DNA from: Ruficoccus amylovorans | Lineage (GTDB): Bacteria > Verrucomicrobiota > Verrucomicrobiia > Opitutales > Cerasicoccaceae | Length of the DNA: 64,000 bases | Reading direction: 5' to 3' | NCBI RefSeq assembly: GCF_014230085.1 | Contig: NZ_JACHVB010000060.1 | Location: 62,001-126,000, forward strand | Shown here: in pieces, positions 19,449 to 28,250 of the stretch | Layout: every line of letters begins with the position of its first letter | Numbering within the stretch: the first letter of the stretch is position 1 | Program-made: the position numbers and the translations under genes | The notes under the pieces: generated by a model | What the model saw: the letters and a program-made list of their open reading frames with translations, nothing else | What the model was told of the DNA's origin: nothing | Databases searched by the model: none

Positions 19449-20237
19449 GTGCTGACTCCCCATTTTTCCGTCTTGAAAGACTTCGACACCAAGTCGGCCA
19501 AACTGGTCTTCGCAGGTATCCACCGCAAGGCAGACAACGTGCGGGAACACGCGCACGACTGCCTGGAACTGATCCTGATAAACAAAGGATCGTGCGTCGT
19601 CACCACAGGTGGCAACAGCCTGCACGCGCGCGAGGGCGACATGCTCATGATACCCGCCCGCCTCGTCCATGACCAGGTCTCCGACGGGTACATTGATACG
19701 GTTTACTGCGGCTTGCATGAACCGCGCGCGCTCGGCCTGTCCGAGCCCCAGGTCGTCCATCTGGACAACACCTCCTTCATCGCCGCCAGCATGCAGTTGC
19801 TAGCCTCGATATCCCTCACCCAGATGGACGCCTCCCCCCCGGCCACCGAGCACCTGCTCGCAGCCATGCTGGAGGAGTTGAACCATCAGCGGGCGATGAG
19901 CCAGTTCCTCGTCCAGATGCCGGCCCGCCTGCGGGCCGCGCTTCGATTCATTCAGGAGAACCTGGATCAGCCGCTCACAATCGACTCACTGGCCGGCGAA
20001 GTCTGCGTCAGCCCCGGAAACCTGCACATGATGTTCCGCAAGCATCTTAACACCAGCCCGATGAACTACATACTCGACCTGCGCATGCAGACCGCGCGCA
20101 CGATCCTGCAAACGCCTTATCTGTCGGTCAAAGAAGTCTCGGCTATTTGCGGCTACGCTGACGTCAACCACTTCGTGAGAACGTTTCGCCGGGTACACGG
20201 AGCCCCTCCCGGGCAATGGCGGGACAGCCAGAACTAA
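19449..20237 (+). CDS. AraC family transcriptional regulator
   Basis: 262 residues from a GTG at 19449; the frame stays open upstream to 19278, but those residues look unlike protein. A cupin sensing domain (HAHDCLELILINKG, AREGDMLMIPARLVHD) is followed by the AraC helix-turn-helix pair: IDSLAGEVCVSPGNLHMMFR and VKEVSAICGYADVNHFVRTF. It faces the nucleoside hydrolase/sialidase/GH36 genes across a shared upstream region and is their likely regulator. Confidence 0.9.
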   Translation: MLTPHFSVLKDFDTKSAKLVFAGIHRKADNVREHAHDCLELILINKGSCVVTTGGNSLHAREGDMLMIPARLVHDQVSDGYIDTVYCGLHEPRALGLSEPQVVHLDNTSFIAASMQLLASISLTQMDASPPATEHLLAAMLEELNHQRAMSQFLVQMPARLRAALRFIQENLDQPLTIDSLAGEVCVSPGNLHMMFRKHLNTSPMNYILDLRMQTARTILQTPYLSVKEVSAICGYADVNHFVRTFRRVHGAPPGQWRDSQN

Positions 20238-20439
20238 CGGCTCGGCGGCACGGCCCAAGGCCCCATACACAGTCACGCAAAGAAGCCGTGAATCCAGCGC
20301 AGGGGGTGCTTTGGTGCTAGTAATTGCTGGAATGTCATATTGCGCTCTTTTGCCGAAAAAGGTAATCTCAAGGGGTACCCAGCCGAATGTCAGACGGCAT
20401 TCGCAACAGCACCCAAGCACAATAACCCCGGCACTTGTT

Positions 20440-21387
20440 ATGAATTATCATCACCTCATCCCTCTGGTGGCTTTTGCCTCGACCGGAATCGTCACCCAAC
20501 TCAACGCGCAATCGCAAGTCTTCGGAGAAAACTTCGACGGGCTCACCAGCGGCGTCACCATCACCACCGAAAACACGGACTTCACCTACGTGCGCACGGC
20601 CGGAGCCGCGCCCTACAACGGCACGCTCACGACGCAAAACAGCAGCTTTGGCTCCGGCACCAGCCTGCGCCTGCTCAGTTCCGGCTACGGCAGCACGCCC
20701 AATTTCGTCGGCGTCGGCGCCAACGACCTGGCCAAGTCTTCGGTCTATTCGCTCTCCGTCGATCTCACCACCAACCTCTGGCAGACCGGCAGTTCCAGCT
20801 ACATCATGATGGGCGACTGGACCACCGGGTCGGCCAATCAGGTCTATAACCCGAACACCACCATCACCACCAACGGTGTTTCCCATACCACCATCGGCCA
20901 GCAGTCCCTCTTTGCCCTCCGCATCGTCGGCAGCACTGCGCTCAGCGGTGGCTACCTGCAAACGATCAACCAGGACGGCAGCACCACAAACATTGTGGAC
21001 GGCAACAGCAACCAGATCGTCCTCTCCAACACCGGGAAATACAGCCTGCACATCGTTGCCAACGGCAGCAGCAGCGCGATTGAGCTGGACGGCCAGACCA
21101 TCGGCGCCTCCACCATGGGGATCTACCTGAACAACGTGCTTCTCGGCTTTGCCTCAATCGCCGAAGGGGTCGAGGAGGCCAGCGCCTTCCGCATCTTCTC
21201 CTCCGGCAACAGCAGCGGCAATCTTCAGAATATCATCGAGCTGGACAATTTTAACCTCTGGGACGGCGCGGTGTCCCCCATCCCCGAAAGCTCCTCCTAC
21301 GGAATTTTCGCGGGTCTTGCTGCTCTCTGTCTGTTGGGAGTCATGCGCCGCAAAAAGTCCTGCCTGCCTGCTTCGCGCCAGTCCTGA
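20440..21387 (+). CDS. PEP-CTERM anchored secreted protein
   Basis: 315 residues; the ATG at 20440 is chosen because a signal peptide follows (LIPLVAFASTGIVTQLNAQ). The mature protein is a beta-rich, Ser/Thr/Asn-rich domain opening with VFGENFDGLTSGVT. The C-terminus is a PEP-CTERM variant: IPESSSYG, a hydrophobic helix, then MRRKKS. It ends shortly before the pilin gene at 21492. Ligand unknown. Confidence 0.83.
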   Translation: MNYHHLIPLVAFASTGIVTQLNAQSQVFGENFDGLTSGVTITTENTDFTYVRTAGAAPYNGTLTTQNSSFGSGTSLRLLSSGYGSTPNFVGVGANDLAKSSVYSLSVDLTTNLWQTGSSSYIMMGDWTTGSANQVYNPNTTITTNGVSHTTIGQQSLFALRIVGSTALSGGYLQTINQDGSTTNIVDGNSNQIVLSNTGKYSLHIVANGSSSAIELDGQTIGASTMGIYLNNVLLGFASIAEGVEEASAFRIFSSGNSSGNLQNIIELDNFNLWDGAVSPIPESSSYGIFAGLAALCLLGVMRRKKSCLPASRQS

Positions 21388-21491
21388 GTTTGATCGTCTA
21401 ATCTGGGTCGCGCTTGCGTTATTTAATCCGCCGGCAGGGTCGGAAACTCCGGCCCTGCCCCGCGAAATCAGCCCCATTCACGGATGTATGT

Positions 21492-22331
21492 ATGATGAAA
21501 ATACCCCGCATAGAGAACGACTCCCATCCGCTTGACCGGAACGCCCCTTCCGGCTTTTCCCTCATTGAGCTACTGGTTGTCATCGTCGTGATCGGCATCC
21601 TCGGCTCACTCATCATCGGTGCCGTGCAACACGTGCGCACCATGTCCAAGCGCGTGGCATCGACCAGCAACCTGCGCTCGATCGGCCAGGGCTTCGGTTT
21701 TTACCTGGCTGACAACAACAACACCTACTTCGGAGCCGGCCCCGGCTCGGGGGCCTCTGGCCCGACCTACGAAGCCCGCGGCTACTACCGGTGGCCGCAA
21801 CGCCTGGGGCCGTACATGAATCTGGAAGGGGAGATTCTCAACCTGACGACCTCGGAAGGTGACACCGTGCAGGTGCTTGCGAACGCCTACCGCCACGCCG
21901 TCTTTCACACCCCCTTTACTGACGAGAGACACTGGAAGCAGGGCGATGATATCGGAAAAAATTCGACGATGGGTATTTACGGCATCAACACGAAAATCGC
22001 CATCGGCGCCAACAGAGACGGCCTGAACATCACCGGCGTCCATGCGCTCGATATCCGTAACCCTTCGCGAACAATCCTGATGGGCGAACACTTTGCCGGG
22101 CCGGAATACACGGGCGAATCAGTCAGCACCGCGGGCGTCGAACTCCACCGTTCCGGCCCCTATCCCGACAGAAGCAACGGACTTGCCTCAAACACCCTCG
22201 GGGGCAGCAGCGACACCGGACCGACCATGATTCTGTTCGCGGATGGCCATGTCGAAAGCATTGAAATTTCCGAGTTGGACCCCTGGCCAGATACTGAAGC
22301 TAACCGGACCGGCATCACCTTCCTGCCCTGA
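21492..22331 (+). CDS. prepilin-type protein with H-X9-DG C-terminus
   Basis: 279 residues from the ATG at 21492. The type IV prepilin signal SGFSLIELLVVIVVIGILG shows the Phe at +1 and Glu at +5 after the cleaved Gly. The C-terminal half ends with ADGHVESI, the H-X9-DG type tail common in the many lone pilins of Planctomycetes and Verrucomicrobia. These are cut by prepilin peptidase and built into pilus-like fibres. It is not next to assembly genes; its neighbour upstream is a PEP-CTERM protein. Confidence 0.87.
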   Translation: MMKIPRIENDSHPLDRNAPSGFSLIELLVVIVVIGILGSLIIGAVQHVRTMSKRVASTSNLRSIGQGFGFYLADNNNTYFGAGPGSGASGPTYEARGYYRWPQRLGPYMNLEGEILNLTTSEGDTVQVLANAYRHAVFHTPFTDERHWKQGDDIGKNSTMGIYGINTKIAIGANRDGLNITGVHALDIRNPSRTILMGEHFAGPEYTGESVSTAGVELHRSGPYPDRSNGLASNTLGGSSDTGPTMILFADGHVESIEISELDPWPDTEANRTGITFLP

Positions 22332-22450
22332 GTTTAGCTCAGCACACCGTCCCGGCCTTCCGCTTTTGTCCCTCGCCAACCTTCTTACACTCGATGCGCT
22401 TCCGGCTGAACATTGCCTGTAGAGCGTAATCTTTCTTTTCCCACGTCTTC

Positions 22451-22662
22451 ATGTCCGACGCTAGCCTTGGTCCTCTGGACTATGTGGTGATGACCCTGTA
22501 CTTCATCGCCATCATCCCAATCGGTACTGGATATCGACGCTGATGACCTTCGGCATGATTTTCCTGGCTTACGCATTGGCCAAGATCCGGCGCAGCCAAC
22601 CCGAAATAGGCAACGGCCTGACCATTTTTGCCCCAGCCTCCACCCACGCGAACAAGTCATGA
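22451..22662 (+). pseudogene. internally deleted sodium:solute symporter remnant
   Basis: ATG at 22451 opens MSDASLGPLDYVVMTLYFIA, the typical first transmembrane segment of the SSS sodium:solute symporter family, but the frame stops at 22543. From about 22525, in another frame, comes YWISTLMTFGMIFLAYALAK followed by a polar tail and a TGA at 22660-22662. That end looks like the last membrane helix of a transporter. A functional SSS protein has about 500 residues, so some 1.3 kb is missing. The remnant stop overlaps the start of the kinase gene as ATGA, as expected of a former operon member. Confidence 0.68.
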
Positions 22663-23600
22663 ATACCCATCCGGCAATCGTCGTTTACGGCAGTATAAAC
22701 ATCGACATGATCGTCGAAGCGGCCCACCTCCCGCGTCCGGGCGAAACCGTACTTGGCAATGACTTTCGCATGTCCTGTGGCGGCAAAGGAGCCAACCAGG
22801 CGGTCGCCGCCGCCAAGGCCGGAGCAGACGTCGCTTTCATCGGGCGCATCGGTCAGGACGGCTTCGGCGGGCGCGCGCTGGAAAGCCTTAGCAAGGTGGG
22901 CATCGACACGAGCCGGATCGGAATCGACCCGACCAGCCACACAGGAGTCGCGCTCATCAGCGTCGCTCCCTCTGGCGAGAACCAGATAACCGTCTCCTCC
23001 GGCGCTAACGCGTTTCTGAGCAAAACGGACATCCGCCGCTCAGCCCCCGCACTGGCGCAAGCCCGGATCGCTCTCGCCCAACTCGAAATCCCTCTATCAG
23101 CAGTCTGCGAGGCGGCAATGCTAGCCGCAGAAAACGGCATCCCCTTCATCCTCAATCCAGCTCCGGCCTTCGCCCTCCCCCGCGACCTGCTTGAACTCAC
23201 GAGCTTCATCACCCCCAACGAGAGCGAATGCGAAATTTTAACCGGCATCAGGCCGGACAGTAAATCCGCCCTCGGCAAGGCCGCTGAGCAACTCATGGCT
23301 CAAGGGGTCAAGGGTGTCCTCATAACACTGGGCAAGCGGGGGACCTACTTCGCCACCGCCGAACGGCACCTGCTGATCGAAGCCTTCCCGGTGCAGGCCC
23401 GCGACACGACCGGGGCCGGAGACACCTTTAACGGTGCCTTCGCGGTCGCCCTGGCCGACGGGTTAGCCCCCGAGGAAGCCATCCGTTTCGCCAACGCGGC
23501 TGCGGCCCTCTCCGTCACCCGCACCGGTACCCATGACGCCGCTCCGCTCCGCAGCGAAATCCAGAGCCATCTCGCCAAAGCAAGTCCTCAAACTGCCTGA
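22659..23600 (+). CDS. rbsK: PfkB family carbohydrate kinase, ribokinase type
   Basis: 313 residues. VVYGSINIDMIV, then GGKGANQAVAAAKAGA and the C-terminal DTTGAGDTFNGAFAVAL (anion hole and catalytic Asp) mark the ribokinase branch of the PfkB family. The enzyme phosphorylates a sugar with ATP in the cytoplasm. The neighbours nagB and nagA suggest the operon handles amino sugars, so the true substrate could be an amino sugar or ribose set free by the nucleoside hydrolase nearby; both are inference. It begins on the ATGA overlap with the transporter remnant. Confidence 0.9.
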   Translation: MNTHPAIVVYGSINIDMIVEAAHLPRPGETVLGNDFRMSCGGKGANQAVAAAKAGADVAFIGRIGQDGFGGRALESLSKVGIDTSRIGIDPTSHTGVALISVAPSGENQITVSSGANAFLSKTDIRRSAPALAQARIALAQLEIPLSAVCEAAMLAAENGIPFILNPAPAFALPRDLLELTSFITPNESECEILTGIRPDSKSALGKAAEQLMAQGVKGVLITLGKRGTYFATAERHLLIEAFPVQARDTTGAGDTFNGAFAVALADGLAPEEAIRFANAAAALSVTRTGTHDAAPLRSEIQSHLAKASPQTA

Positions 23601-23711
23601 TCGACGATTCCGGAGCGGCCCAGGGAGGACATTCGCCCCGGATAAATAGCATCACCCCGTTTCTGAAGAACAAAACCACGACCCCCATAGCGCTCGGTAC
23701 GAATTCACGCA

Positions 23712-23753
23712 TTGACACGGGCTCCCATTTATTTTTTCATTGAAAAAATAAAT
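23712..23753 (+). promoter_or_regulatory. nagB promoter region with NagC-like AT-rich operator
   Basis: A TTGACA hexamer at 23712-23717 is followed 17 bp later by TTTCAT (weak -10). Overlapping that -10 is a perfect 13-bp inverted repeat, ATTTATTTTTTCA (23727-23739) and its complement at 23741-23753, with one central base. E. coli NagC and Mlc, both ROK repressors, bind palindromes of the TTATTT...AAATAA kind. A ROK regulator is encoded at 25622 in this operon and is the natural candidate. Confidence 0.6.
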
Positions 23754-23780
23754 AACCCCAACCGCAAACTTACCGTAGCA

Positions 23781-24587
23781 ATGACCACATCCAATAAAAG
23801 TCCTCGCCTATCCATCCACAACACACGGGCATCCATGGGCAACCTCGCCGCCCGCCTCGTGAACGACGAAATTACCCACCTGGTGAAATCGAAGGGACGC
23901 GCCCGCATCATGATGGCCTGTGCTCCCTCTCAGGACGATTATTTCGAGGCACTGGTCCCCCTCGCCCGCCAACAACCCGAGATCTGGAAAAAGGTCACGG
24001 TCTTCCACATGGACGACTATGTCGGGCTCTCTGCCGACCAGCCGCAGAGTTTCCGCTTTTACCTGCGCAGTCACTTCCTCGATCACGTCGAGGTGGCGGA
24101 GTTTCACCCGCTCGGGGCCGATGCGGCCTCCCCTGAGGAGGAAGCCCGCCGCTATGGGGAAATGCTCACCGCTGAGCCGATTGACATCATCAGCATGGGC
24201 ATTGGCGAGAACGGCCACATCGCCTTCAACGATCCGCCCGTGGCCGATTTTAATGACTCTCAGGCCGTGAAAGTCGTTGAAATGGACGCCGTCTGCCGTC
24301 AGCAGCAAGTCAACGACGGCTGCTTCCCGAACATCGACGCCGTCCCCCGCCACGCGCTCAGCGTCACCTTGCCGGTCTTCGCCAGCGCCGGGTTGCTGTG
24401 CTGCATCGCCCCGACCGAGCGCAAGGCCGCCGCCGTGCGTGACACACTCACCGCCCCCGTCGGCACAGAGTGTCCCGCCACCCTTCTGCGCACGCATCCG
24501 CGCTCCACCCTGCTGGTGGATGAGCCCGCCGCCTCGCTGCTTTCGCCCGAGGTGCGCAAGGCGTTCTCCTGCTCCTGCCAACACTGA
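23781..24587 (+). CDS. nagB: glucosamine-6-phosphate deaminase
   Basis: 268 residues. The start at 23781 is placed after the AT-rich palindrome; an upstream ATG would put that operator inside the gene. Conserved blocks of NagB are present: FHMDDYVGL (catalytic Asp), PIDIISMGIGENGHIAFNDPP (Asp and His of the active site). The enzyme turns glucosamine-6-phosphate into fructose-6-phosphate and ammonia. It is followed 13 bp later by nagA, with which it forms the standard GlcNAc route. Confidence 0.95.
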   Translation: MTTSNKSPRLSIHNTRASMGNLAARLVNDEITHLVKSKGRARIMMACAPSQDDYFEALVPLARQQPEIWKKVTVFHMDDYVGLSADQPQSFRFYLRSHFLDHVEVAEFHPLGADAASPEEEARRYGEMLTAEPIDIISMGIGENGHIAFNDPPVADFNDSQAVKVVEMDAVCRQQQVNDGCFPNIDAVPRHALSVTLPVFASAGLLCCIAPTERKAAAVRDTLTAPVGTECPATLLRTHPRSTLLVDEPAASLLSPEVRKAFSCSCQH

Positions 24588-24600
24588 CCTTCGCGCCACC

Positions 24601-25512
24601 ATGTTCACCGACTTGACGGACCTCCAGGTCAACGGCTTCGCCGGAGTAGATTTCCAGCAGGACGACCTCCCGCTCGCAGAGGTTCAGCGGGCCGTGCACA
24701 CCCTTCACGCGCACGGCACCGCCCGCATCCTCTGCACCCTGATTACGGACCGGGTGGACGCTCTTTGCCGACGGCTGGAGCACCTGGAAAAACTCCGCAG
24801 CCAGTGCCCCGAGGTAGCCGCAACCATCGTCGGCTATCACCTCGAAGGCCCCTGGCTCTCGTCCGAACCCGGCTACCACGGTGCCCATGAGCCGGACAAA
24901 ATGGTCCCGCCCACCTCGCAGGATGCCGACCGGCTGATCGCCGCTTCGGGCGGTCTCGTCCGGCTCGTCACCCTCGCCCCGGAAGTCCCCGGCGCGGACG
25001 TCGTGACGGCGCACCTGTGCTCACGCGGCGTACGGGTCTCCGCCGGCCACACCAACGCTGACGAAGCCTCCATCGACCGCTGTATTTCCGCCGGAATGAG
25101 CCTGTGTACCCACTTGGGCAATGCCGTTCCCCCGAGCCTCCACCGCCACGATAACATTATCCAGCGCCTGCTGGCCCGGGACGAGTTGACGGCGGTCTTT
25201 ATCCCCGACGGGATTCACCTGCCGCCACCCGTCCTGAAAAACCTCGTGCGCGCCAAGCCGGCGGGGCGCGTGCTGTTCACGACGGACTGCATGTCCGCCG
25301 CAGGCGGTCCTCCCGGACAATACATCTTCGGGCGGCACACGCTCGAAGTCGGTGCCGACGGGGTCGTTCGTGAACCGGGGAAGCCGAATTTCGCGGGCTC
25401 GTCGCTGACCATGGACCGCGCCGTAGAAAATGTCGTCCGCTTCCTCGGCTGGTCTCCCGAAGAGGCCCACGCCGCCTGCTCAAGCCACGTCAACGAAGTG
25501 CTCGGCCTGTAA
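24601..25512 (+). CDS. nagA: N-acetylglucosamine-6-phosphate deacetylase, short form
   Basis: 303 residues against about 380 usually. The barrel opens at LTDLQVNGFAGVDF, which in E. coli NagA lies near residue 50, and stops at EVLGL, before the usual final C-terminal strands. So both pieces of the small beta-sandwich domain are absent. Metal and active-site residues are all kept: Glu82 in HLEGP, His150 in GHTNAD, His171 in THLGNA, Asp229 in TTDCMSAAG; the two His are 21 apart as in E. coli. It should still deacetylate GlcNAc-6-phosphate to feed nagB. Confidence 0.92.
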   Translation: MFTDLTDLQVNGFAGVDFQQDDLPLAEVQRAVHTLHAHGTARILCTLITDRVDALCRRLEHLEKLRSQCPEVAATIVGYHLEGPWLSSEPGYHGAHEPDKMVPPTSQDADRLIAASGGLVRLVTLAPEVPGADVVTAHLCSRGVRVSAGHTNADEASIDRCISAGMSLCTHLGNAVPPSLHRHDNIIQRLLARDELTAVFIPDGIHLPPPVLKNLVRAKPAGRVLFTTDCMSAAGGPPGQYIFGRHTLEVGADGVVREPGKPNFAGSSLTMDRAVENVVRFLGWSPEEAHAACSSHVNEVLGL

Positions 25513-25621
25513 GCACTCTTCCCCACGGCCTCGGGCTATCCGCCTCGTATTGCCGCCCCGAGCGCTTTCAACGGCACGGTTGACATTTCAACGTCGCCGG
25601 TGGACGCTCAATTATTCAGTG

Positions 25622-26740
25622 ATGGAAGCTTTTGACAACGCCTGGCCGTTTCACGCCCCCGAGCAGGGCGTTTACAACCAGAAAACCGCCGCCGAGAACA
25701 ACCGGCGCAACATTCTGGGCCTGATCGCGCGCCGGCGTTGCCTGACCCAGCGGGAGCTCCGGCAAACCACCGGCCTGCAAGCCTCCACCATCTACAACAT
25801 TGTCACCGCCCTGAAGAAGCAGGGGCTGGTCCGCGAAGGTGCCCAGATCATCGCGGACCGCGTCGGACCGAAAGAGACCGAGCTGGAAATCGTCCCCGAC
25901 TGCCTCTGGAGCGCGGGCATCGCGCTCGACCGGCAGGGGCACCGTCTCACCCTGCTTAACGCCTGCGGCCACACCCTCGCCTCTGAAGACCTGCCGCCCG
26001 GCCTGCCCAATGAGAGGCTCATCCCCACCCTCGCCGAGCGTATCCGCCGTTGCGCCGGTGCCGCCGGGCTCACGCTGGAAACTTTCGGCGGAGCCGGTAT
26101 CAGTGTGCCGGGCGTCGTTGACCCGGTCAGCGGGACCGTGCGGATATCCCGCTCCCTGGGCATGAAGGATTTCGCCCTCAGCCAGCCGCTCTCGCAAGCT
26201 CTGGACGGGCCCGTCTGGGTGGAGCGCAATGTCTCCTGCGGCGCCTACGCCGAGCAAACCGTCGGCACCGCCCGCGAACAAAATTCGTTCATCTACTTCA
26301 GCCTGCGCCTGGGCACGGATCGCAAGCCCCAGATGGGGATGGCGCTGGTCATGGCAGAAAAACTCTTCCGGGGAGAAAACTCCGCCGCCGGTGAAATCGA
26401 AAGCCTCTTCACCCGCACCCCGGACGGGGCAACCCCTTCCGAAGCCCCTTTGACAACAGACAACACGGAGGCGTTTTACCAAACCCTCGCCCGGCGCTTG
26501 ACCGCTATCGTGGATATTCTCGACATCAATTGCGTCGTCTTCGCCTGCAATGACGAGAGCCTGAGCGTCGAGCGCTTCCGGCAACTCGAACACAACCTGA
26601 GCGAGGGGCTTGTCCCTGTCCCCACACGCCGCGTCCAACTCCTGCGCTCCAGCATCGGAAGCAACGGCATCCTCATCGGCAGCGCGCTGCTCGCCCTCCA
26701 CCGGGGGCTGGAACTCTACCGCGCCGGGCAGGCCGAATAA
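25622..26740 (+). CDS. ROK family transcriptional regulator
   Basis: 372 residues from the ATG at 25622. An N-terminal winged helix-turn-helix (CLTQRELRQTTGLQAS, TIYNIVTALKKQGLV) is followed by a ROK-type domain (GISVPGVVDP). The ATP-binding D-x-G-x-T motif and the usual C-x-C-G-x-x-G-C zinc motif are not seen, so it is a regulator and not a kinase. Its place at the end of the nag operon makes it the likely NagC-like repressor acting on the palindrome at 23727. Confidence 0.88.
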   Translation: MEAFDNAWPFHAPEQGVYNQKTAAENNRRNILGLIARRRCLTQRELRQTTGLQASTIYNIVTALKKQGLVREGAQIIADRVGPKETELEIVPDCLWSAGIALDRQGHRLTLLNACGHTLASEDLPPGLPNERLIPTLAERIRRCAGAAGLTLETFGGAGISVPGVVDPVSGTVRISRSLGMKDFALSQPLSQALDGPVWVERNVSCGAYAEQTVGTAREQNSFIYFSLRLGTDRKPQMGMALVMAEKLFRGENSAAGEIESLFTRTPDGATPSEAPLTTDNTEAFYQTLARRLTAIVDILDINCVVFACNDESLSVERFRQLEHNLSEGLVPVPTRRVQLLRSSIGSNGILIGSALLALHRGLELYRAGQAE

Positions 26741-26794
26741 TCCCGGCCCCGGACACGCCCCCCACTCCACCGGTAAGACCGCCGCCTTCCCCGC

Positions 26795-27181
26795 CTACTC
26801 GGCGTAAGGGATCGTCGTCATCAGCGTAAAGTTCGGCTGGGTCACATCCAGCCGCGAGTACTGCACGATGACCGGTTGGTCACTGGCCACTTCGATCCCG
26901 TAGGGGACATCCCGCGGCACCTCGACTCCGCCCAGCATCTCGGGCTTGTGCATGCCGATGTGGCGGTTGCTGCGGGCAGGCAGCTTCAAGCCCTTGATTT
27001 CGATGGGCTCGCGACCGTCAAAGTACAGGATAAAATCCAGCGTGGCGTCTGCCGCCCCCACATTCAGGACGCAGACCGACTCATGGCCCTCCCAGGTTTC
27101 ACCCCGCCCGCAACTGGGCAGGTACGCATCCGCGATGTACCAGCGTGTTTTGCCGGCGGAGGAGGTCGAGGTATTGCTCAT
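26795..27181 (-). CDS. Anabaena sensory rhodopsin transducer-like protein
   Basis: 128 residues. RWYIADAYLP, HESVCVLNVGAADATLDF, FDGREP, PARSNRHI and VIVQYSRLD align by eye with the ASRT family, a small soluble beta-sandwich first described as the partner of Anabaena sensory rhodopsin. No rhodopsin gene lies in the window; many ASRT relatives occur without one and next to sugar genes, where a ligand or carbohydrate role has been suggested. It lies between the nag operon and the DUF1961 gene, on the opposite strand from nag. Confidence 0.85.
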   Translation of the reverse strand: MSNTSTSSAGKTRWYIADAYLPSCGRGETWEGHESVCVLNVGAADATLDFILYFDGREPIEIKGLKLPARSNRHIGMHKPEMLGGVEVPRDVPYGIEVASDQPVIVQYSRLDVTQPNFTLMTTIPYAE

Positions 27182-27344
27182 AAGGGTGTTCGATAAAAGG
27201 GTGTGTTTCTTACCGGATAATGAAATCCTGCTCGTTGCGCGTCAGCCACATTTTTCCGTTCTGGGACAGGGGGCAGCGGCCTCATGAACCTTTTGACGGC
27301 AACAATACAGGCAGGCTGATTGCTGCCATAAGTGAAAATGAATC

Positions 27345-28250
27345 CTACCGCGCCGCCTCAGCCGAAGCAGCCTCACTGACGGAGATATTCGCGTAAGTGG
27401 CGGCGCGAGTCCACATATGGCGCAGCCCGATTCGGCCCTTGTTTACGGGTGGTTTTTGCGAGAGGTCCCAGCGGAACAGCCGCTGCTCGTCCGCATTGCT
27501 GACGTTCATGAATAGCTCGTCGCCCTTGCGCACCAGCGTGATGTGATGCGGCACACCGGGCTGGAACAGCCCCGTGCCGGAAAAGTCCGGCTCCAGCGCC
27601 ATCTGCGCGAACGGATTCGGCCCGGAGTAGATCGAAGTCGGGTAACGCCGGGCGCGGACGTAGGAAGAGGCATCAGTCGCTCCCGGCTCATTCGTGTAGG
27701 CCGCAAAGCTGATGTGGAGCAGGTTCATGTGGTTGAAGTAAGTCTTCATGTAGGGAATCGTCCTCAAGTCGCTCCACTCGACGATATCCTCGACGTACGG
27801 CTCGGGCCCCGCCCCCGTCGCATAGAGGAATAGGATGTTCACGTAGTTATACACCGTGTCCATCCGGGTGTAATCGAACTCCAGCTTGAGGTCGCCCTCG
27901 AAGCTATCCTTGGTCCAGAGCACCGCGTGGGAGGCATTGTCGTCGGGAATCGGCCCGGCAGCGAAAAACATCCCGTCCTCGTGGTTCTCCAGCGTGGCCT
28001 TGCGCCCATCAAGGAACCATTTTTCGCTCCAGTCGCCCTGCCCGGAGTCTTCAAAAACCACTTCCCACGGCTCCGCCAGGGCGGCCTCGTAAGCCTCACG
28101 GTAGCTTTCCTGACCCTCGCAAGCCAGCGGCAAAGCCAGCGCGCAGGCGGCGGCAACCGTCCGCCCAAGTTGCGAAGACCGCCGGGGAAGAGATTTCGCG
28201 GCCAGGTTCTGTGGCACGGGAGTCTCCGCTCCCAAGTTTCTTTTATTCAT
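27345..28250 (-). CDS. DUF1961 family secreted protein
   Basis: 301 residues from the ATG at 28250. An N-terminal export region (TVAAACALALPLACEG, possibly a lipoprotein or Sec signal) precedes a concanavalin-like domain with EPWEVVFEDSGQGDWSEKWF, DGMFFAAGPIPDD and GRIGLRHMWTRAATYANI, the marks of DUF1961. These proteins are found in Verrucomicrobia and Bacteroidota glycan loci and resemble the DUF1080 glycoside hydrolase-like fold. Enzyme activity is not shown. It follows the upstream 544-bp gap and shares strand with the ASRT-like gene. Confidence 0.82.
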   Translation of the reverse strand: MNKRNLGAETPVPQNLAAKSLPRRSSQLGRTVAAACALALPLACEGQESYREAYEAALAEPWEVVFEDSGQGDWSEKWFLDGRKATLENHEDGMFFAAGPIPDDNASHAVLWTKDSFEGDLKLEFDYTRMDTVYNYVNILFLYATGAGPEPYVEDIVEWSDLRTIPYMKTYFNHMNLLHISFAAYTNEPGATDASSYVRARRYPTSIYSGPNPFAQMALEPDFSGTGLFQPGVPHHITLVRKGDELFMNVSNADEQRLFRWDLSQKPPVNKGRIGLRHMWTRAATYANISVSEAASAEAAR

